The position numbers and the translations under genes are program-made. A DNA stretch of 64,000 bases, taken from NCBI GenBank assembly GCA_041740995.1, contig JBGSKY010000249.1, positions 18,963 through 82,962 of the forward strand, in the 5' to 3' direction. Positions 18,078 to 26,973 of the stretch are shown in pieces. The stretch is from JBGSKY01 sp041740995. Its GTDB lineage: Bacteria; Planctomycetota; Planctomycetia; Pirellulales; Pirellulaceae. The notes under the pieces were generated by a model. That model worked only from the letters and a program-made list of their open reading frames with translations. It had not been told where the DNA came from and did not search any database. Within the stretch, counting starts at the first letter, position 1, and the number at the start of each line of letters is the position of its first letter.

Positions 18078-18764
18078 CTATTTTTGACTCGGAATTAAGC
18101 GATCGGACCGCTGTTTGTAGTCGAGACAAATATCATTCAGCGGACACGTGTTGCACTTCGGTGCTCGTGCGCTACAGACCGACTTGCCAAACTGAATCAA
18201 CCAGAAGTGCCCGTCTTTTAGTGCCCATCTCGGTGCTATGATCTCAAGCTGCTTGGCTGTTTGATCAGCCAGCTTGCTGGTTGTTAAACCGATTCGGTTA
18301 CAGACGCGATGTACATGGGTATCGACGGCGATGACGTCGGCTCCAAAAGTAAAGCTCATCACAATGTCGGCGCACTTGCGACCGATGCCTGGCAATGAAA
18401 TCAGTCCGTCGCGAGTTTGCGGCACGATCCCTTTGTGTTCGGCTAGCAACGTTGCGCAGAAACGACGAATGCTTTTGGTTTTGTTGTTGTACAGTCCACA
18501 AGGTTTGATTGCCGTGGCGATTGATTCATCGCTAAGTCGCAGCATTGCTTGTGGAGTTTTGGCAAGTGCAAAAAGTGCCTTCGAGGCTGCGGCTGTGTTG
18601 CGATCAAGTGACTGCGCCGAGAGCATGCAGGAAATACAAGAACGAAATGGATCGGGTTGATCCTTGGGGCCTTTGGCATCGGCGGTTCGACCCGGCATGA
18701 CCTTCCGAAGCCGCCGAAAAACGGTTTGAACGGTTGCTTTGTCTAGCCGTTGCGCATCGTTCAT
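18078..18764 (-). CDS. nth: endonuclease III (DNA glycosylase/AP lyase)
   Basis: A 228-aa protein with the helix-hairpin-helix and catalytic pair of endonuclease III: LPGIGRKCADIVMSF contains the catalytic Lys, and VIAVDTHVHRVCNRIG contains the catalytic Asp. The C-terminus holds the iron-sulfur loop C-x6-C-x2-C-x5-C (CSARAPKCNTCPLNDIC). The enzyme removes oxidised pyrimidines and nicks abasic sites in base excision repair. The length is normal. The start ATG at 18764 gives MNDAQRLDKATVQ. Confidence 0.93.
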   Translation of the reverse strand: MNDAQRLDKATVQTVFRRLRKVMPGRTADAKGPKDQPDPFRSCISCMLSAQSLDRNTAAASKALFALAKTPQAMLRLSDESIATAIKPCGLYNNKTKSIRRFCATLLAEHKGIVPQTRDGLISLPGIGRKCADIVMSFTFGADVIAVDTHVHRVCNRIGLTTSKLADQTAKQLEIIAPRWALKDGHFWLIQFGKSVCSARAPKCNTCPLNDICLDYKQRSDRLIPSQK

Positions 18765-18889
18765 GATTGTCCTTTATTGAGAAGCTGATTCCAAGTAGCA
18801 ACCATCGGCACTGGGGGAAATATGAAATCTACTTACAATAGAAGCTTAGATGCAAGTCAAACAGAACACTCCAACCCACTTTGTCGTCC

Positions 18890-20398
18890 ATGAACAAGCC
18901 CGCGAAAAACGCCATCAGTCCGACCCGTCAAGAGAATTATCCAGAGTGGTTCCAGCAAGTCATCAAGGCTGCGGATATGGCGGAAAATTCTCCAGTCCGT
19001 GGCTGCATGGTGATCAAGCCTTGGGGTTATGCGATTTGGGAAAACATGCAGCGAATCTTGGATGCCGAATTTAAACGAACCGGTCACCAAAACGCTTACT
19101 TCCCACTTTTTATTCCGATGAGTTATCTCGAAAAAGAGGCTAAGCACGTCGAAGGGTTTGCGAAAGAATGTGCAGTTGTCACGCATCATCGGCTTGAGGA
19201 CAACGGGGCAGGGGGGCTGCGGCCCGCTGGACCTTTAGAAGAGCCGCTCGTTGTTCGGCCCACCAGCGAGACCATTATTGGTGCGATGTACGCCAAGTGG
19301 GTCCAGTCGTATCGCGACCTTCCGATTTTGATCAATCAGTGGGCCAACGTTGTCCGCTGGGAACTGCGAACACGACTATTTCTTAGGACAGCCGAGTTTT
19401 TGTGGCAGGAAGGCCACACGGTTCATGCAACCGCCGAAGAGGCTATCGCTGAAACCCATCAGATGGTTCACGTCTATGCGGAGTTTGCTGAAAAGGTCAT
19501 GGCGGTACCGGTCATCATCGGCGAAAAAACACCTGGCGAACGATTTCCTGGCGCAGTGACAACGCTCTCCATCGAAGCGATGATGCAAGACTACAAAGCC
19601 TTGCAAGCGGGGACAAGTCATTTTTTAGGCCAAAATTTTTCTAAAGCTCAAGAGATTAAGTTTCAAGATCAGAATAACGAATTGGCTTTCGCGTGGACAA
19701 CCAGTTGGGGCGTTTCAACGCGACTAATCGGCGCGCTCATCATGACGCACTCCGACGACGATGGGCTGGTTCTTCCACCGCGACTTGCTCCAGCGCACGT
19801 TGTGGTTATGCCGATCTATCGCGATGACGAGACACGGAATGAAGTCTTAGCAGCCTGCAAAAACCTAAAGCAGGAATTAGAAGCGATTCGATATCACGAA
19901 GGCAGCGTTCGAGTGGAAATCGATGATCGTGACTTGCGCGGCGGCGAAAAGAAATGGCACCATATTAAACGTGGCGTTCCCATTCGAGTTGAGATCGGTC
20001 CAAAGGACTTGGCCAGCGATTCTGTCTTTGTCGGTCGCCGTGACGAGGCCAAGTCCAATGGAATGCCACGGTCGGAATTCACTGCTTCGATCGCTTCGGT
20101 TCTCGACCAAATGCAAAACAACTTATTTGCGAAAGCGAAAGCGTATCGCGATGCTCGATCGGTGGACTTGAAGACCGAGTCTGAATTCAGAGCATTTTTT
20201 GCAACTGACGACGACTCAACCAAAGTCGGCGGATTCGCATCGTGTTTTTTCGAATCTGAAGAGGCGGTCAAGCCGCTATTGGACGAGCTAAAGGTAACGA
20301 TTCGATGCATCCCCATCGAACAAGAAAAAGCTTCGGGAACGTGCTTTGTGACCGGACGCCCGACCGAGCAAAAAGCAATCTTCGCCAGAGCGTACTAG
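18890..20398 (+). CDS. proS: prolyl-tRNA synthetase, archaeal/eukaryotic-like form
   Basis: The protein is 502 aa from the ATG at 18890; a TTG at 18881 would add three residues. Class II synthetase motifs are visible: FPLFIPMSYL with motif 1 around RGCMVIKPWGYAIWE, then RPTSETIIGAMYAKWVQSYRDLPILINQW and WELRTRLFLRTAEFLWQEGHT (motif 2), and GVSTRLIGALIMTHSDDDGLVLPPRLAP (motif 3). A C-terminal anticodon-binding domain follows. The absence of the bacterial editing insertion between motifs 2 and 3, and the closing ARAY residues, place it with the archaeal-type ProRS. It charges tRNA-Pro with proline. The gene appears monocistronic. Confidence 0.94.
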   Translation: MNKPAKNAISPTRQENYPEWFQQVIKAADMAENSPVRGCMVIKPWGYAIWENMQRILDAEFKRTGHQNAYFPLFIPMSYLEKEAKHVEGFAKECAVVTHHRLEDNGAGGLRPAGPLEEPLVVRPTSETIIGAMYAKWVQSYRDLPILINQWANVVRWELRTRLFLRTAEFLWQEGHTVHATAEEAIAETHQMVHVYAEFAEKVMAVPVIIGEKTPGERFPGAVTTLSIEAMMQDYKALQAGTSHFLGQNFSKAQEIKFQDQNNELAFAWTTSWGVSTRLIGALIMTHSDDDGLVLPPRLAPAHVVVMPIYRDDETRNEVLAACKNLKQELEAIRYHEGSVRVEIDDRDLRGGEKKWHHIKRGVPIRVEIGPKDLASDSVFVGRRDEAKSNGMPRSEFTASIASVLDQMQNNLFAKAKAYRDARSVDLKTESEFRAFFATDDDSTKVGGFASCFFESEEAVKPLLDELKVTIRCIPIEQEKASGTCFVTGRPTEQKAIFARAY

Positions 20399-20540
20399 GA
20401 ACTCAGTATCGCTGCCGACCTAAAAGTTTTGTGCCGAGAGATTAAGCACCAGTCACGAATTTGGATCATTTAGCGTAATTGCGAAGATCGACCGATGGGT
20501 CGCCAACTGATTTTGAAGCATTAGCGTGCGGTGTATTTTT

Positions 20541-21512
20541 CTATGTACTATAAAACCATTTGGCGATCAGCAGTGTTGGGATAATTAAGCTTGCGATAGC
20601 GATGGCTTGAAAAGTGGTTCCAAATTGCAAGGCGATGGCTGCATCAAAAAAAATGATCGAAAAGATCGCTTGTTTGATGGCGGCTTGTATGTCGAGACCA
20701 GCGCCGGTGCGGATCGATTTCACTGCCCTTCGCAGCAGCGGTAGTGACAAGGCGGCGATCAATGCTGGGTAGATAAACGCTGATTGAACTCGTCGCACAT
20801 CGGATTCATCCGAGAGGACAATTACAGACCAATCGACGGATGCAAGGAGGACAATTCCGAGGCCACAAATCAGCCAGCCGACTAACAATTCATTTCGCTC
20901 GCTCGAAGCGGCTTCCTTTCGACCGCTAAGCGTAAATCCGGCGACGTAAATCCCATGCCCAAGAACTGCGATGACGATCGAATAGAATGGCAGATGCGAC
21001 GACTGGTAGAAAAATCCAGCAGCCGCCGCTCCGAGCAACATCGCAGCGGCTCGGCATCCGCCCATTAACCAAGGCGCAAATACGGTTTGTTTTGCGACCA
21101 AATCATAGAGCAACATACACGCCGACAAGATTACTGCGACCAAGGTGGCTGGAAACGGAAATCCGCTGGCCATTGAATTCCCGTTCCCGACAAGATCAAC
21201 TGTAACAGCCACCGCAATTCCAATCGCTAAAGTGGTCATTGCACCCAAGCGTGCCGCTGATTGCGAAATCTTGCCGCTGGGGATTGGCCGATCCGGACGT
21301 TCGCGACTATCTTGCTCTACGTCGGCCACATCGTTCCAAATCATACCGCTCCAGTAGAGAGCAATGACGCTTGCGATCGCCAGCGAGACTACAATTGGAC
21401 GATCCCACTGACCAGCCGCGAGTGTAAAACCCGCCAATACGTCTGCAACGACGGTTGGCGTATTTGGTAGACGAACGAGACGAGCCCATTGAAAAGCGGT
21501 TTGACGATCCAT
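20541..21512 (-). CDS. UbiA-family prenyltransferase, integral membrane
   Basis: The protein is 323 aa from the ATG at 21512 (MDRQTAFQW); the open frame reaches 21641 but would overlap the divergent neighbour. The first Asp-rich motif of UbiA enzymes is clear (NDVADVEQDSRERPDRPIPS), and multiple membrane helices follow. The second Asp-rich motif is poorly conserved. Such enzymes transfer a prenyl chain to an aromatic or other acceptor. Planctomycetes also have EboC-type members, but no other ebo gene is seen here. Its start lies 32 bases from that of the PGI-like gene on the other strand, so they share a promoter region. Confidence 0.85.
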   Translation of the reverse strand: MDRQTAFQWARLVRLPNTPTVVADVLAGFTLAAGQWDRPIVVSLAIASVIALYWSGMIWNDVADVEQDSRERPDRPIPSGKISQSAARLGAMTTLAIGIAVAVTVDLVGNGNSMASGFPFPATLVAVILSACMLLYDLVAKQTVFAPWLMGGCRAAAMLLGAAAAGFFYQSSHLPFYSIVIAVLGHGIYVAGFTLSGRKEAASSERNELLVGWLICGLGIVLLASVDWSVIVLSDESDVRRVQSAFIYPALIAALSLPLLRRAVKSIRTGAGLDIQAAIKQAIFSIIFFDAAIALQFGTTFQAIAIASLIIPTLLIAKWFYST

Positions 21513-21544
21513 ATTAACTTGAACGAAGCAAAGGTTGTTGGTTC

Positions 21545-22711
21545 GTGAAATTGCGACAGAACAAATTAAAACTAATTCGCCTCGATTACCAAGGGTGTAT
21601 CGCTGAGGATTCTTGCATACATCAATCGAATATCGATTCACTTAAACTTGATTTGATCGCCGCTCGCGAGGCGTTTGTTCAGCGTAAGCCGCAAGTCGTG
21701 TCGCTTCCGACGGCATTGTTGTCCGATTATGGAGCGAATCGTCATACGAGTCCGTTGGGCAAGCTCTTTCGCGTCTGTACAACGTTGCACGCACAAGTGG
21801 ATCGAGTCGTTGTGGTCGCATCGCGGACAGCCAATCTTGGCAGCAGATGCTTTGTCGAAAGTTGCTGCCAGCCATATTGGAATGAATTGACCCGAGGCGA
21901 ACGAGGCAGCAAGCCGCGAATATACTTCATCGATCAAGATGCTGACAATGATAACTTGCAAGGTCTCTTGCACCTTTTGAGTCGCGATTGTCAGTCAATT
22001 ACTCCGCACGCCGATCGATGGGCTCTGGTGGCCTATTGCGACCAAACTGAAAATAAATCGAACAGCGTGTTTGAGCATTTGCAAGCGGCCCATCAGTCAC
22101 AATTTGAACTTGATCGGAGCCACGACCATCTGTTTGTTCCGATTTTGGCGAACGGGCTTGAAAGCCAATTTAAGTCTGGGTTGACTGAAAGCGACAACAG
22201 CTTTCATGTCGCAGGCGAACCCGATTCGGACTCCGTTTTTGATTTGGTAAACTTGGTCCCTGCCGGCATGGTTGGGATCAATGTTATTGAGGTGCTGCAA
22301 GGAGCTAGCGCGATGTGCGATCATTTTCAGCATGCTCCGTTGGAACAAAACTTAGTGCTGCAATACATCGCGAGGAACCAAGTTGAACGGGATTTCAAAA
22401 CAGGTGTCTCAGCGCTCCAGGTCGACCATCAAGCGATGCGTTCGATCGTCCCATGGCTTGCTCAATTAAATGGGCCATCACCGTTTGCTCATCGGATCAA
22501 AACTTATATTACGGTTCAAGAGAATCGTTTCGACGACATCTTGCCAAGCATAGAAGAAGTCTGCGGTGCCATCGATCATGCAACGACTGAAAGTGATCCA
22601 AGTTGCAAAATCGTGCTCGGTAAATCGGATGAACATCACCTTGGGCAATTGCTGCAGTTACTTCTATTAATCAGCCAAGTCACCAAAACGTATTATGACA
22701 TCGCAAAATAA
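21545..22711 (+). CDS. degenerate glucose-6-phosphate-isomerase-like protein (SIS fold)
   Basis: A 388-aa protein started at GTG 21545. The order of segments follows phosphoglucose isomerase. VVVVASRTANLGSRC stands where PGI has its GIGGSxLG phosphate loop. RWALVAYCDQTENKS stands for the SKSGTTxET loop. FDLVNLVPAGMVGINVIEVL matches the FSxLxPVGLLPxAxAGIDxExL region, and a C-terminal helix ends it (LGQLLQLLLLISQVTKTYYD). The hallmark glycine and serine loop residues are replaced, and the protein is shorter than usual PGI, so isomerase activity is doubtful. The family call is by alignment in the head and moderately sure. It is divergent from the UbiA gene. Confidence 0.65.
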   Translation: MKLRQNKLKLIRLDYQGCIAEDSCIHQSNIDSLKLDLIAAREAFVQRKPQVVSLPTALLSDYGANRHTSPLGKLFRVCTTLHAQVDRVVVVASRTANLGSRCFVESCCQPYWNELTRGERGSKPRIYFIDQDADNDNLQGLLHLLSRDCQSITPHADRWALVAYCDQTENKSNSVFEHLQAAHQSQFELDRSHDHLFVPILANGLESQFKSGLTESDNSFHVAGEPDSDSVFDLVNLVPAGMVGINVIEVLQGASAMCDHFQHAPLEQNLVLQYIARNQVERDFKTGVSALQVDHQAMRSIVPWLAQLNGPSPFAHRIKTYITVQENRFDDILPSIEEVCGAIDHATTESDPSCKIVLGKSDEHHLGQLLQLLLLISQVTKTYYDIAK

Positions 22712-22840
22712 AAGACAGAGATCTAAGCCACTTCGGCTAGTTTAGACTCCCTTGAGATCGCTATTCCGGTGAGCGAGTTTTACGTCGGAGTCGATTTTGA
22801 TACGACAGTAATAATGTTGTAGACCGGAGACACTAAACGT

Positions 22841-23224
22841 CTAACGTACGTGCGCTTTTGAGACGCCGATCAGATAGTTCATGCTATCCATGAACGAAGC
22901 GTTTTTGCCGACGTAGCATTGGCACTTTTGGCAAACAACGGAATTATCGCTGATGATGGCCTTGCATCGTGTGCATGTTTTTTCTTTGCGACGTTGAGCG
23001 CTAAGAATCGCTTGCATGGGAACTGGCTGAGCGGTTGCCAAGTCCCCTTCGGTCAGGACACGCATCATTCCTGTTTCAGTCAGCGTCTTGCGAGGTGCGG
23101 GCTGGGATTGCAGCGGGATACTCACATCAAGCTTGCATTTTGGACAAGCGACCGTTGTGCCGCACAAACGAACAGCGGCCTTAAGTTTATGGCCATTACC
23201 GCAGCTAATTTGAATAAAATCCAT
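22841..23224 (-). CDS. small double zinc-ribbon protein
   Basis: A 127-aa protein with two cysteine clusters: residues 8-31 (SCGNGHKLKAAVRLCGTTVACPKC) and a C-terminal one (CTRCKAIISDNSVVCQKCQC). The middle is a polar linker. Such zinc-ribbon proteins are frequent in planctomycetes, and their function is unknown; binding of nucleic acid or protein is possible. There is no signal or membrane helix. It precedes the repeat and the secretin-like gene region, with no sign of cotranscription. Confidence 0.65.
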   Translation of the reverse strand: MDFIQISCGNGHKLKAAVRLCGTTVACPKCKLDVSIPLQSQPAPRKTLTETGMMRVLTEGDLATAQPVPMQAILSAQRRKEKTCTRCKAIISDNSVVCQKCQCYVGKNASFMDSMNYLIGVSKAHVR

Positions 23225-23348
23225 TTTAAAAACTCCTGGACGATGACTTTGGTCTGATAAGTATCAAACGACTCTGAAGACAAGAAGTTTCGCAAGGAAT
23301 CTGATTTATCTTGCCGCCGCATAAATTGTCTAATGTTCGCGGACATTA

Positions 23349-23417
23349 GAACCTATCCGATAAGGGGTCTGACCCTCTCCGCTGCTCCAAAGGGTCAGAC
23401 CCCTTTTCGGATGCGCG
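23349..23417. repeat. dispersed palindromic repeat, copy 2
   Basis: Arms AAGGGGTCTGACCCT and AGGGTCAGACCCCTT with outer arms CCTATCCG and CGGAT. The loop differs from the other copies (CTCCGCTGCTCCAA). It ends one base before the stop codon of the secretin-like gene and could act as its terminator. Confidence 0.9.
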
Positions 23418-23418
23418 C

Positions 23419-24876
23419 TTAATATCTACCGCGAGATATTGGATTGGTTGCGGTGTTGATCGGCGAAGATTGAGGTGGATTGGCTGGCTGGTTTGCCGAA
23501 GTTGGCGACGTACCGCTGTACTCGATCATCAGCAATGCGTCGGCGCGGTTGGATGGAGGGGTTGGAATTAACTTGCCTATCCCAAGAAAACCGGTTTTGT
23601 CACCGGAGTTCAAGATCGTCGCCCGAGTGTTCGCCGCTGGCGGGGCAACAACGCCGCAGGAAAGCACCAGCGTCTGGTCGGCTGGCCAATAAAAACGCTC
23701 TTCAAAACGCCAGGACATCATTTGAGGAATCGAGACCTTGACGCTCTGCAACGCGCCGGTCGGCGTTGGCAAATCGACGGCTACGGAGTTAAGCCGTTCG
23801 ACTTGGTCGATCTTGCAGGAGAGCGTCATGTCAATCGAACGCTCGTCGATACTCATCAGCGGACTGAGCTCGATTCGATAGCCCTCGTTGATCGAGTCGC
23901 TGATGGGAACATAGCTGACTTGCGGCAGTTCGCGTCTCTCGTAGCCGCGAACGTAAGAAACCATGCGCATGCTTTCCAGACGCTGCAGTTGGCCGTTGTG
24001 CATCGCGATTTTAGGCGTAGCAATTTCTGTCAAGTCGCCTCGTCCTCGGAGTGTCGCAATGAGCAGTGCAGTTTGTTCTTTGTTCAGCAGCCAACCTTGA
24101 ATGCCTGGCGAATTCACATCGACTGATCTCATCCAAGCCAACGTCGTCTGTCGCCACTCCGGCGAGCCAGCGGTCAGCAAACGGATCGTAAAGTTCTGCG
24201 GCTGCGTATTGCCATTGACGAATTTTTCGTAGACGCCTTTGACTATGTTGTGTACGCCTTCGTTGTGATAGACCGACAGTGTTTCACGATTGGCAGACAG
24301 TACGCCCATTGGTTCATGAAACCAAATGTCGGTCCCTGTTTCGCGAATGATCCAATCAACGATCGCTTGTTCGGGACGCGGGTATCCGGCAAGTTGCTGA
24401 GTGTAAGGCCGCAGATCGTAAGTAGCCCAGTATTGTCCGACCGACGCATCAAGCCCGCGTGCTCCGTTACGAGTGATACTGCTGAGCGACTTGCCGGCTT
24501 GTAGATTCGGCGCGGGTGCTGGCGATGTGGCCGCCTTGAAGCTCGGAGCCGGTTGGGAGCTTGGCGGCGTCGCAGCGAAATTATTGTTGGGTGCGGCAGG
24601 AGTGTTTTGGATGGGGGCCGGTAGCGATGGAACTTCTGCTGTCGCGACTGGTGAATTGGCTGGTGGCGCGGGGGCGACAGAGTTATTGCCAGCGACCGAG
24701 GGAAGCATCGCAGGCAGTGGAATACTGGCAGGTTGACTTACGCTACTGTTCTGAACGAAGCTCGGCGGCGGTACTAGGGCAGTCTGGCACCAGCAGTATG
24801 TGGAAGTTACGTTGAGGGCAATCCAAAAACCGACGCAGCAAACCGAAGCTAAATTTATCCGCATTTTTGATTCCAT
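23419..24876 (-). CDS. secreted protein with secretin-like C-terminal domain
   Basis: The protein is about 485 aa from the ATG at 24876 (a second ATG at 24864 is possible). The open frame extends to 25041, but a signal peptide (NLASVCCVGFWIALNVTS) begins only here. A long Pro/Ala/Ser linker follows. The C-terminal 250 residues show the order LLNKEQTALLIATLRGRGDL, TEIATPKIAMHNGQ, YRIELSPLMSIDERSIDMTLS and DQTLVLSCGV, which resembles the secretin barrel core of type II/III/IV machines, but as a single protein without the usual N domains. It is transcribed divergently from the VWA-like gene. The secretin likeness is by eye, not by search. Confidence 0.6.
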   Translation of the reverse strand: MESKMRINLASVCCVGFWIALNVTSTYCWCQTALVPPPSFVQNSSVSQPASIPLPAMLPSVAGNNSVAPAPPANSPVATAEVPSLPAPIQNTPAAPNNNFAATPPSSQPAPSFKAATSPAPAPNLQAGKSLSSITRNGARGLDASVGQYWATYDLRPYTQQLAGYPRPEQAIVDWIIRETGTDIWFHEPMGVLSANRETLSVYHNEGVHNIVKGVYEKFVNGNTQPQNFTIRLLTAGSPEWRQTTLAWMRSVDVNSPGIQGWLLNKEQTALLIATLRGRGDLTEIATPKIAMHNGQLQRLESMRMVSYVRGYERRELPQVSYVPISDSINEGYRIELSPLMSIDERSIDMTLSCKIDQVERLNSVAVDLPTPTGALQSVKVSIPQMMSWRFEERFYWPADQTLVLSCGVVAPPAANTRATILNSGDKTGFLGIGKLIPTPPSNRADALLMIEYSGTSPTSANQPANPPQSSPINTATNPISRGRY

Positions 24877-25113
24877 TCTCTTTTCAAGTCTCGACGAGAC
24901 TCGGCTACTAAGTAGTTGCAAGCTGGAAAATAGGTCAAAACATTGATGCGGCGGAAGGCTGATCCAAGGGAATGCTGTTAGATCGCTAAAAATTGAAGAA
25001 GTCGCGAATTGCTGCTTAAAATTCTTGACGGGATGCCGCAATAGGTCGAGAATGCGGTGATCCTCTTCAGCAAAACTGACGTTTCAATCGCCAAAAGTCA
25101 TCGGAATTAGTTT

Positions 25114-26889
25114 ATGGCAACGTCGTCGACTGACGAACAATCGGATTTTAAAAAATCGCTGGTCCAACTGGGCCGAAACGCTCTGGATGTGTTAGAAATC
25201 CGCGAGAAGGCTGCCAAGTACGGTGCCGAAAGATTGGAATTGCAGGCATTGCTTTCGGCTGCCGAAGCGGGCAATCCAGAGGCATTGGAAGCTTGGCTAA
25301 AATCGCACCAAGAATACCAACCAGCAAATCACAACGCGCAGCTTCAACCCGAATCTTCAGGTGATGTTGATGCTAAGCTGCAACGAATTGATATCGTCCA
25401 ATCGCAGCCGCACTCGAGCTTGATAGCGAACGAGATTGAGACTCTGACCGCACACGATGCGCTCGATGCAAATCTTGCGCAGGCAGTCAGGTCCGAACAT
25501 AGCAAGATTGCTTCGTCGTTACTTGATAATCAAGCCATTGATGAAACGCCAGTTTTTAGTGCTTGGTCCGAACTGGTTTTAGCTTCGAAATCACGTCGGC
25601 AAACTGAGCTAGCGGGCGGTCAGCAAATGATTGGTCTCGCGAAAGTAGCGCTCGACGATTCTTTAAACGACGGCGTTGCGACCATCAAGCGAAAGTCGGC
25701 GTTAAAATCCGAGTCTCTTCCGGACGGCGTGGAGAAATCAAAGCCTGCCAGTTTATCTTCATCGCCCGAACTGGCTGCTGCGGCGAACGGTGCGGCCTCA
25801 GTTGCTAAACAGAGTTCGGGTTCGGCAATCGCCAGCCCGCCGAGTTGGCTGGAAGAGAGTTCTGCTGCGTTAAAGCCAGCGAAGAAGATTCGCTTCGATG
25901 TCCGCGCTGCTTTGAACAACGAAGAGGGCGACAAAGCCGACTTGAGAAAACGTGCAATCCGCTGGCTTAGCGGCAGTGTCGGCGTAAGCGTCGTGGCGCA
26001 TGTAATTCTAACCGTAGCACTTGGCATCGCGGTCTTTCCAATTTTGCAGCAGCCGCAACCGTTGAAAATTGTGTCTTCGGCTACGGAATCTGTTGAGCAA
26101 CTGGAGGCGCCACTTGAGATGCCGCCGATGGAAGAACTGGAGCTAACGGAAGTCTCCAATCAAATGCCTGCCCCAGCACTCAGCTCCGCCTTCGATGCCC
26201 CCGCGACCACATCGCTGGCGTTATCAGAATCGGCACTGGGTCCAATCAGCGCGCCGACAAGCAACCCACTTGGGTCTGCGGTCGGGCAAGCAACGGGGAT
26301 GATTGGCGGTACTGGCGATATGACCGGCGCTGTCCAGTTTTTCGGTGCGAGTGCCTCGGGCAATACATTCGCATTTTTGGTGGATAACAGTCCAAGCATT
26401 AAAGGCGCTGTATTTGATTCTGCCAAAGCGGAATTGATGCGATCAGTTTCCAAATTAAAAGAGACCCAAAGGTTTTACGTTTGTTTCTTTGGTAAAGAAA
26501 TAATGAAGATGCCCCTAGATAAAGGCAAAGTTAGCGACTTTCCCGTTTACGCCACACCTGACAATTTGCAAAAACTAGCTCGTTGGGTCGCGAGTATGTC
26601 GCTTCAAGATGGTGCTGACCCTAGTAAGGCGCTGGAATTCGTGATTGGGCTCGAGCCGGACGCAATTTTTCTGATGTTCGACGGTGATACGAAAGTTGAT
26701 GTCGTTGAGCGAGTCAAGCGGTTCAACCGGGTCACCGATTTGATTGGCGGTACGCGGCCGAAAGCGCCCATCCATACCATCCGCTTCCCACCCAGCAAAT
26801 ATCAATCATCTGAGGAACCAACATTCGATGCGATGATGAAGAAACTGGCAGCGGACAATGGTGGTACATCGCGATTTGTCGGCAAGTAA
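25114..26889 (+). CDS. membrane protein with C-terminal VWA-like domain
   Basis: A 591-aa protein. Residues 1-270 are polar and low in complexity, rich in Ala, Ser and Glu. A single membrane helix follows near residue 300 (VSVVAHVILTVALGIAVFPI). A Pro/Glu/Met linker leads to a C-terminal domain starting FAFLVDNSPSIKG, whose DxSxS is the MIDAS motif of von Willebrand A domains. Core strands follow (RFYVCFFGKEIMKM, AIFLMFDGDTKVDV). VWA domains bind metal and protein partners. The long cytoplasmic N-terminus with an external VWA domain is a recurrent planctomycete layout. It is divergent from the secretin-like gene, and a joint role is speculative. Confidence 0.75.
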   Translation: MATSSTDEQSDFKKSLVQLGRNALDVLEIREKAAKYGAERLELQALLSAAEAGNPEALEAWLKSHQEYQPANHNAQLQPESSGDVDAKLQRIDIVQSQPHSSLIANEIETLTAHDALDANLAQAVRSEHSKIASSLLDNQAIDETPVFSAWSELVLASKSRRQTELAGGQQMIGLAKVALDDSLNDGVATIKRKSALKSESLPDGVEKSKPASLSSSPELAAAANGAASVAKQSSGSAIASPPSWLEESSAALKPAKKIRFDVRAALNNEEGDKADLRKRAIRWLSGSVGVSVVAHVILTVALGIAVFPILQQPQPLKIVSSATESVEQLEAPLEMPPMEELELTEVSNQMPAPALSSAFDAPATTSLALSESALGPISAPTSNPLGSAVGQATGMIGGTGDMTGAVQFFGASASGNTFAFLVDNSPSIKGAVFDSAKAELMRSVSKLKETQRFYVCFFGKEIMKMPLDKGKVSDFPVYATPDNLQKLARWVASMSLQDGADPSKALEFVIGLEPDAIFLMFDGDTKVDVVERVKRFNRVTDLIGGTRPKAPIHTIRFPPSKYQSSEEPTFDAMMKKLAADNGGTSRFVGK

Positions 26890-26973
26890 GCTGCAAGGCA
26901 AAACTCGTCGCAGCTTAGCGAGCGACATTGATGTGAACAGAAGGATTTCGGAAAGCTAGCGACTTAGAAATCG

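Noticed and set aside
19894..20316. 140-codon - strand frame inside proS
   Set aside because: It is a shadow of the strongly conserved proS gene.
24473..24736. Ala/Gly-rich frame on the + strand opposite the secretin-like gene
   Set aside because: It is the complement of a Pro/Ala-rich linker; low complexity, no start signal.
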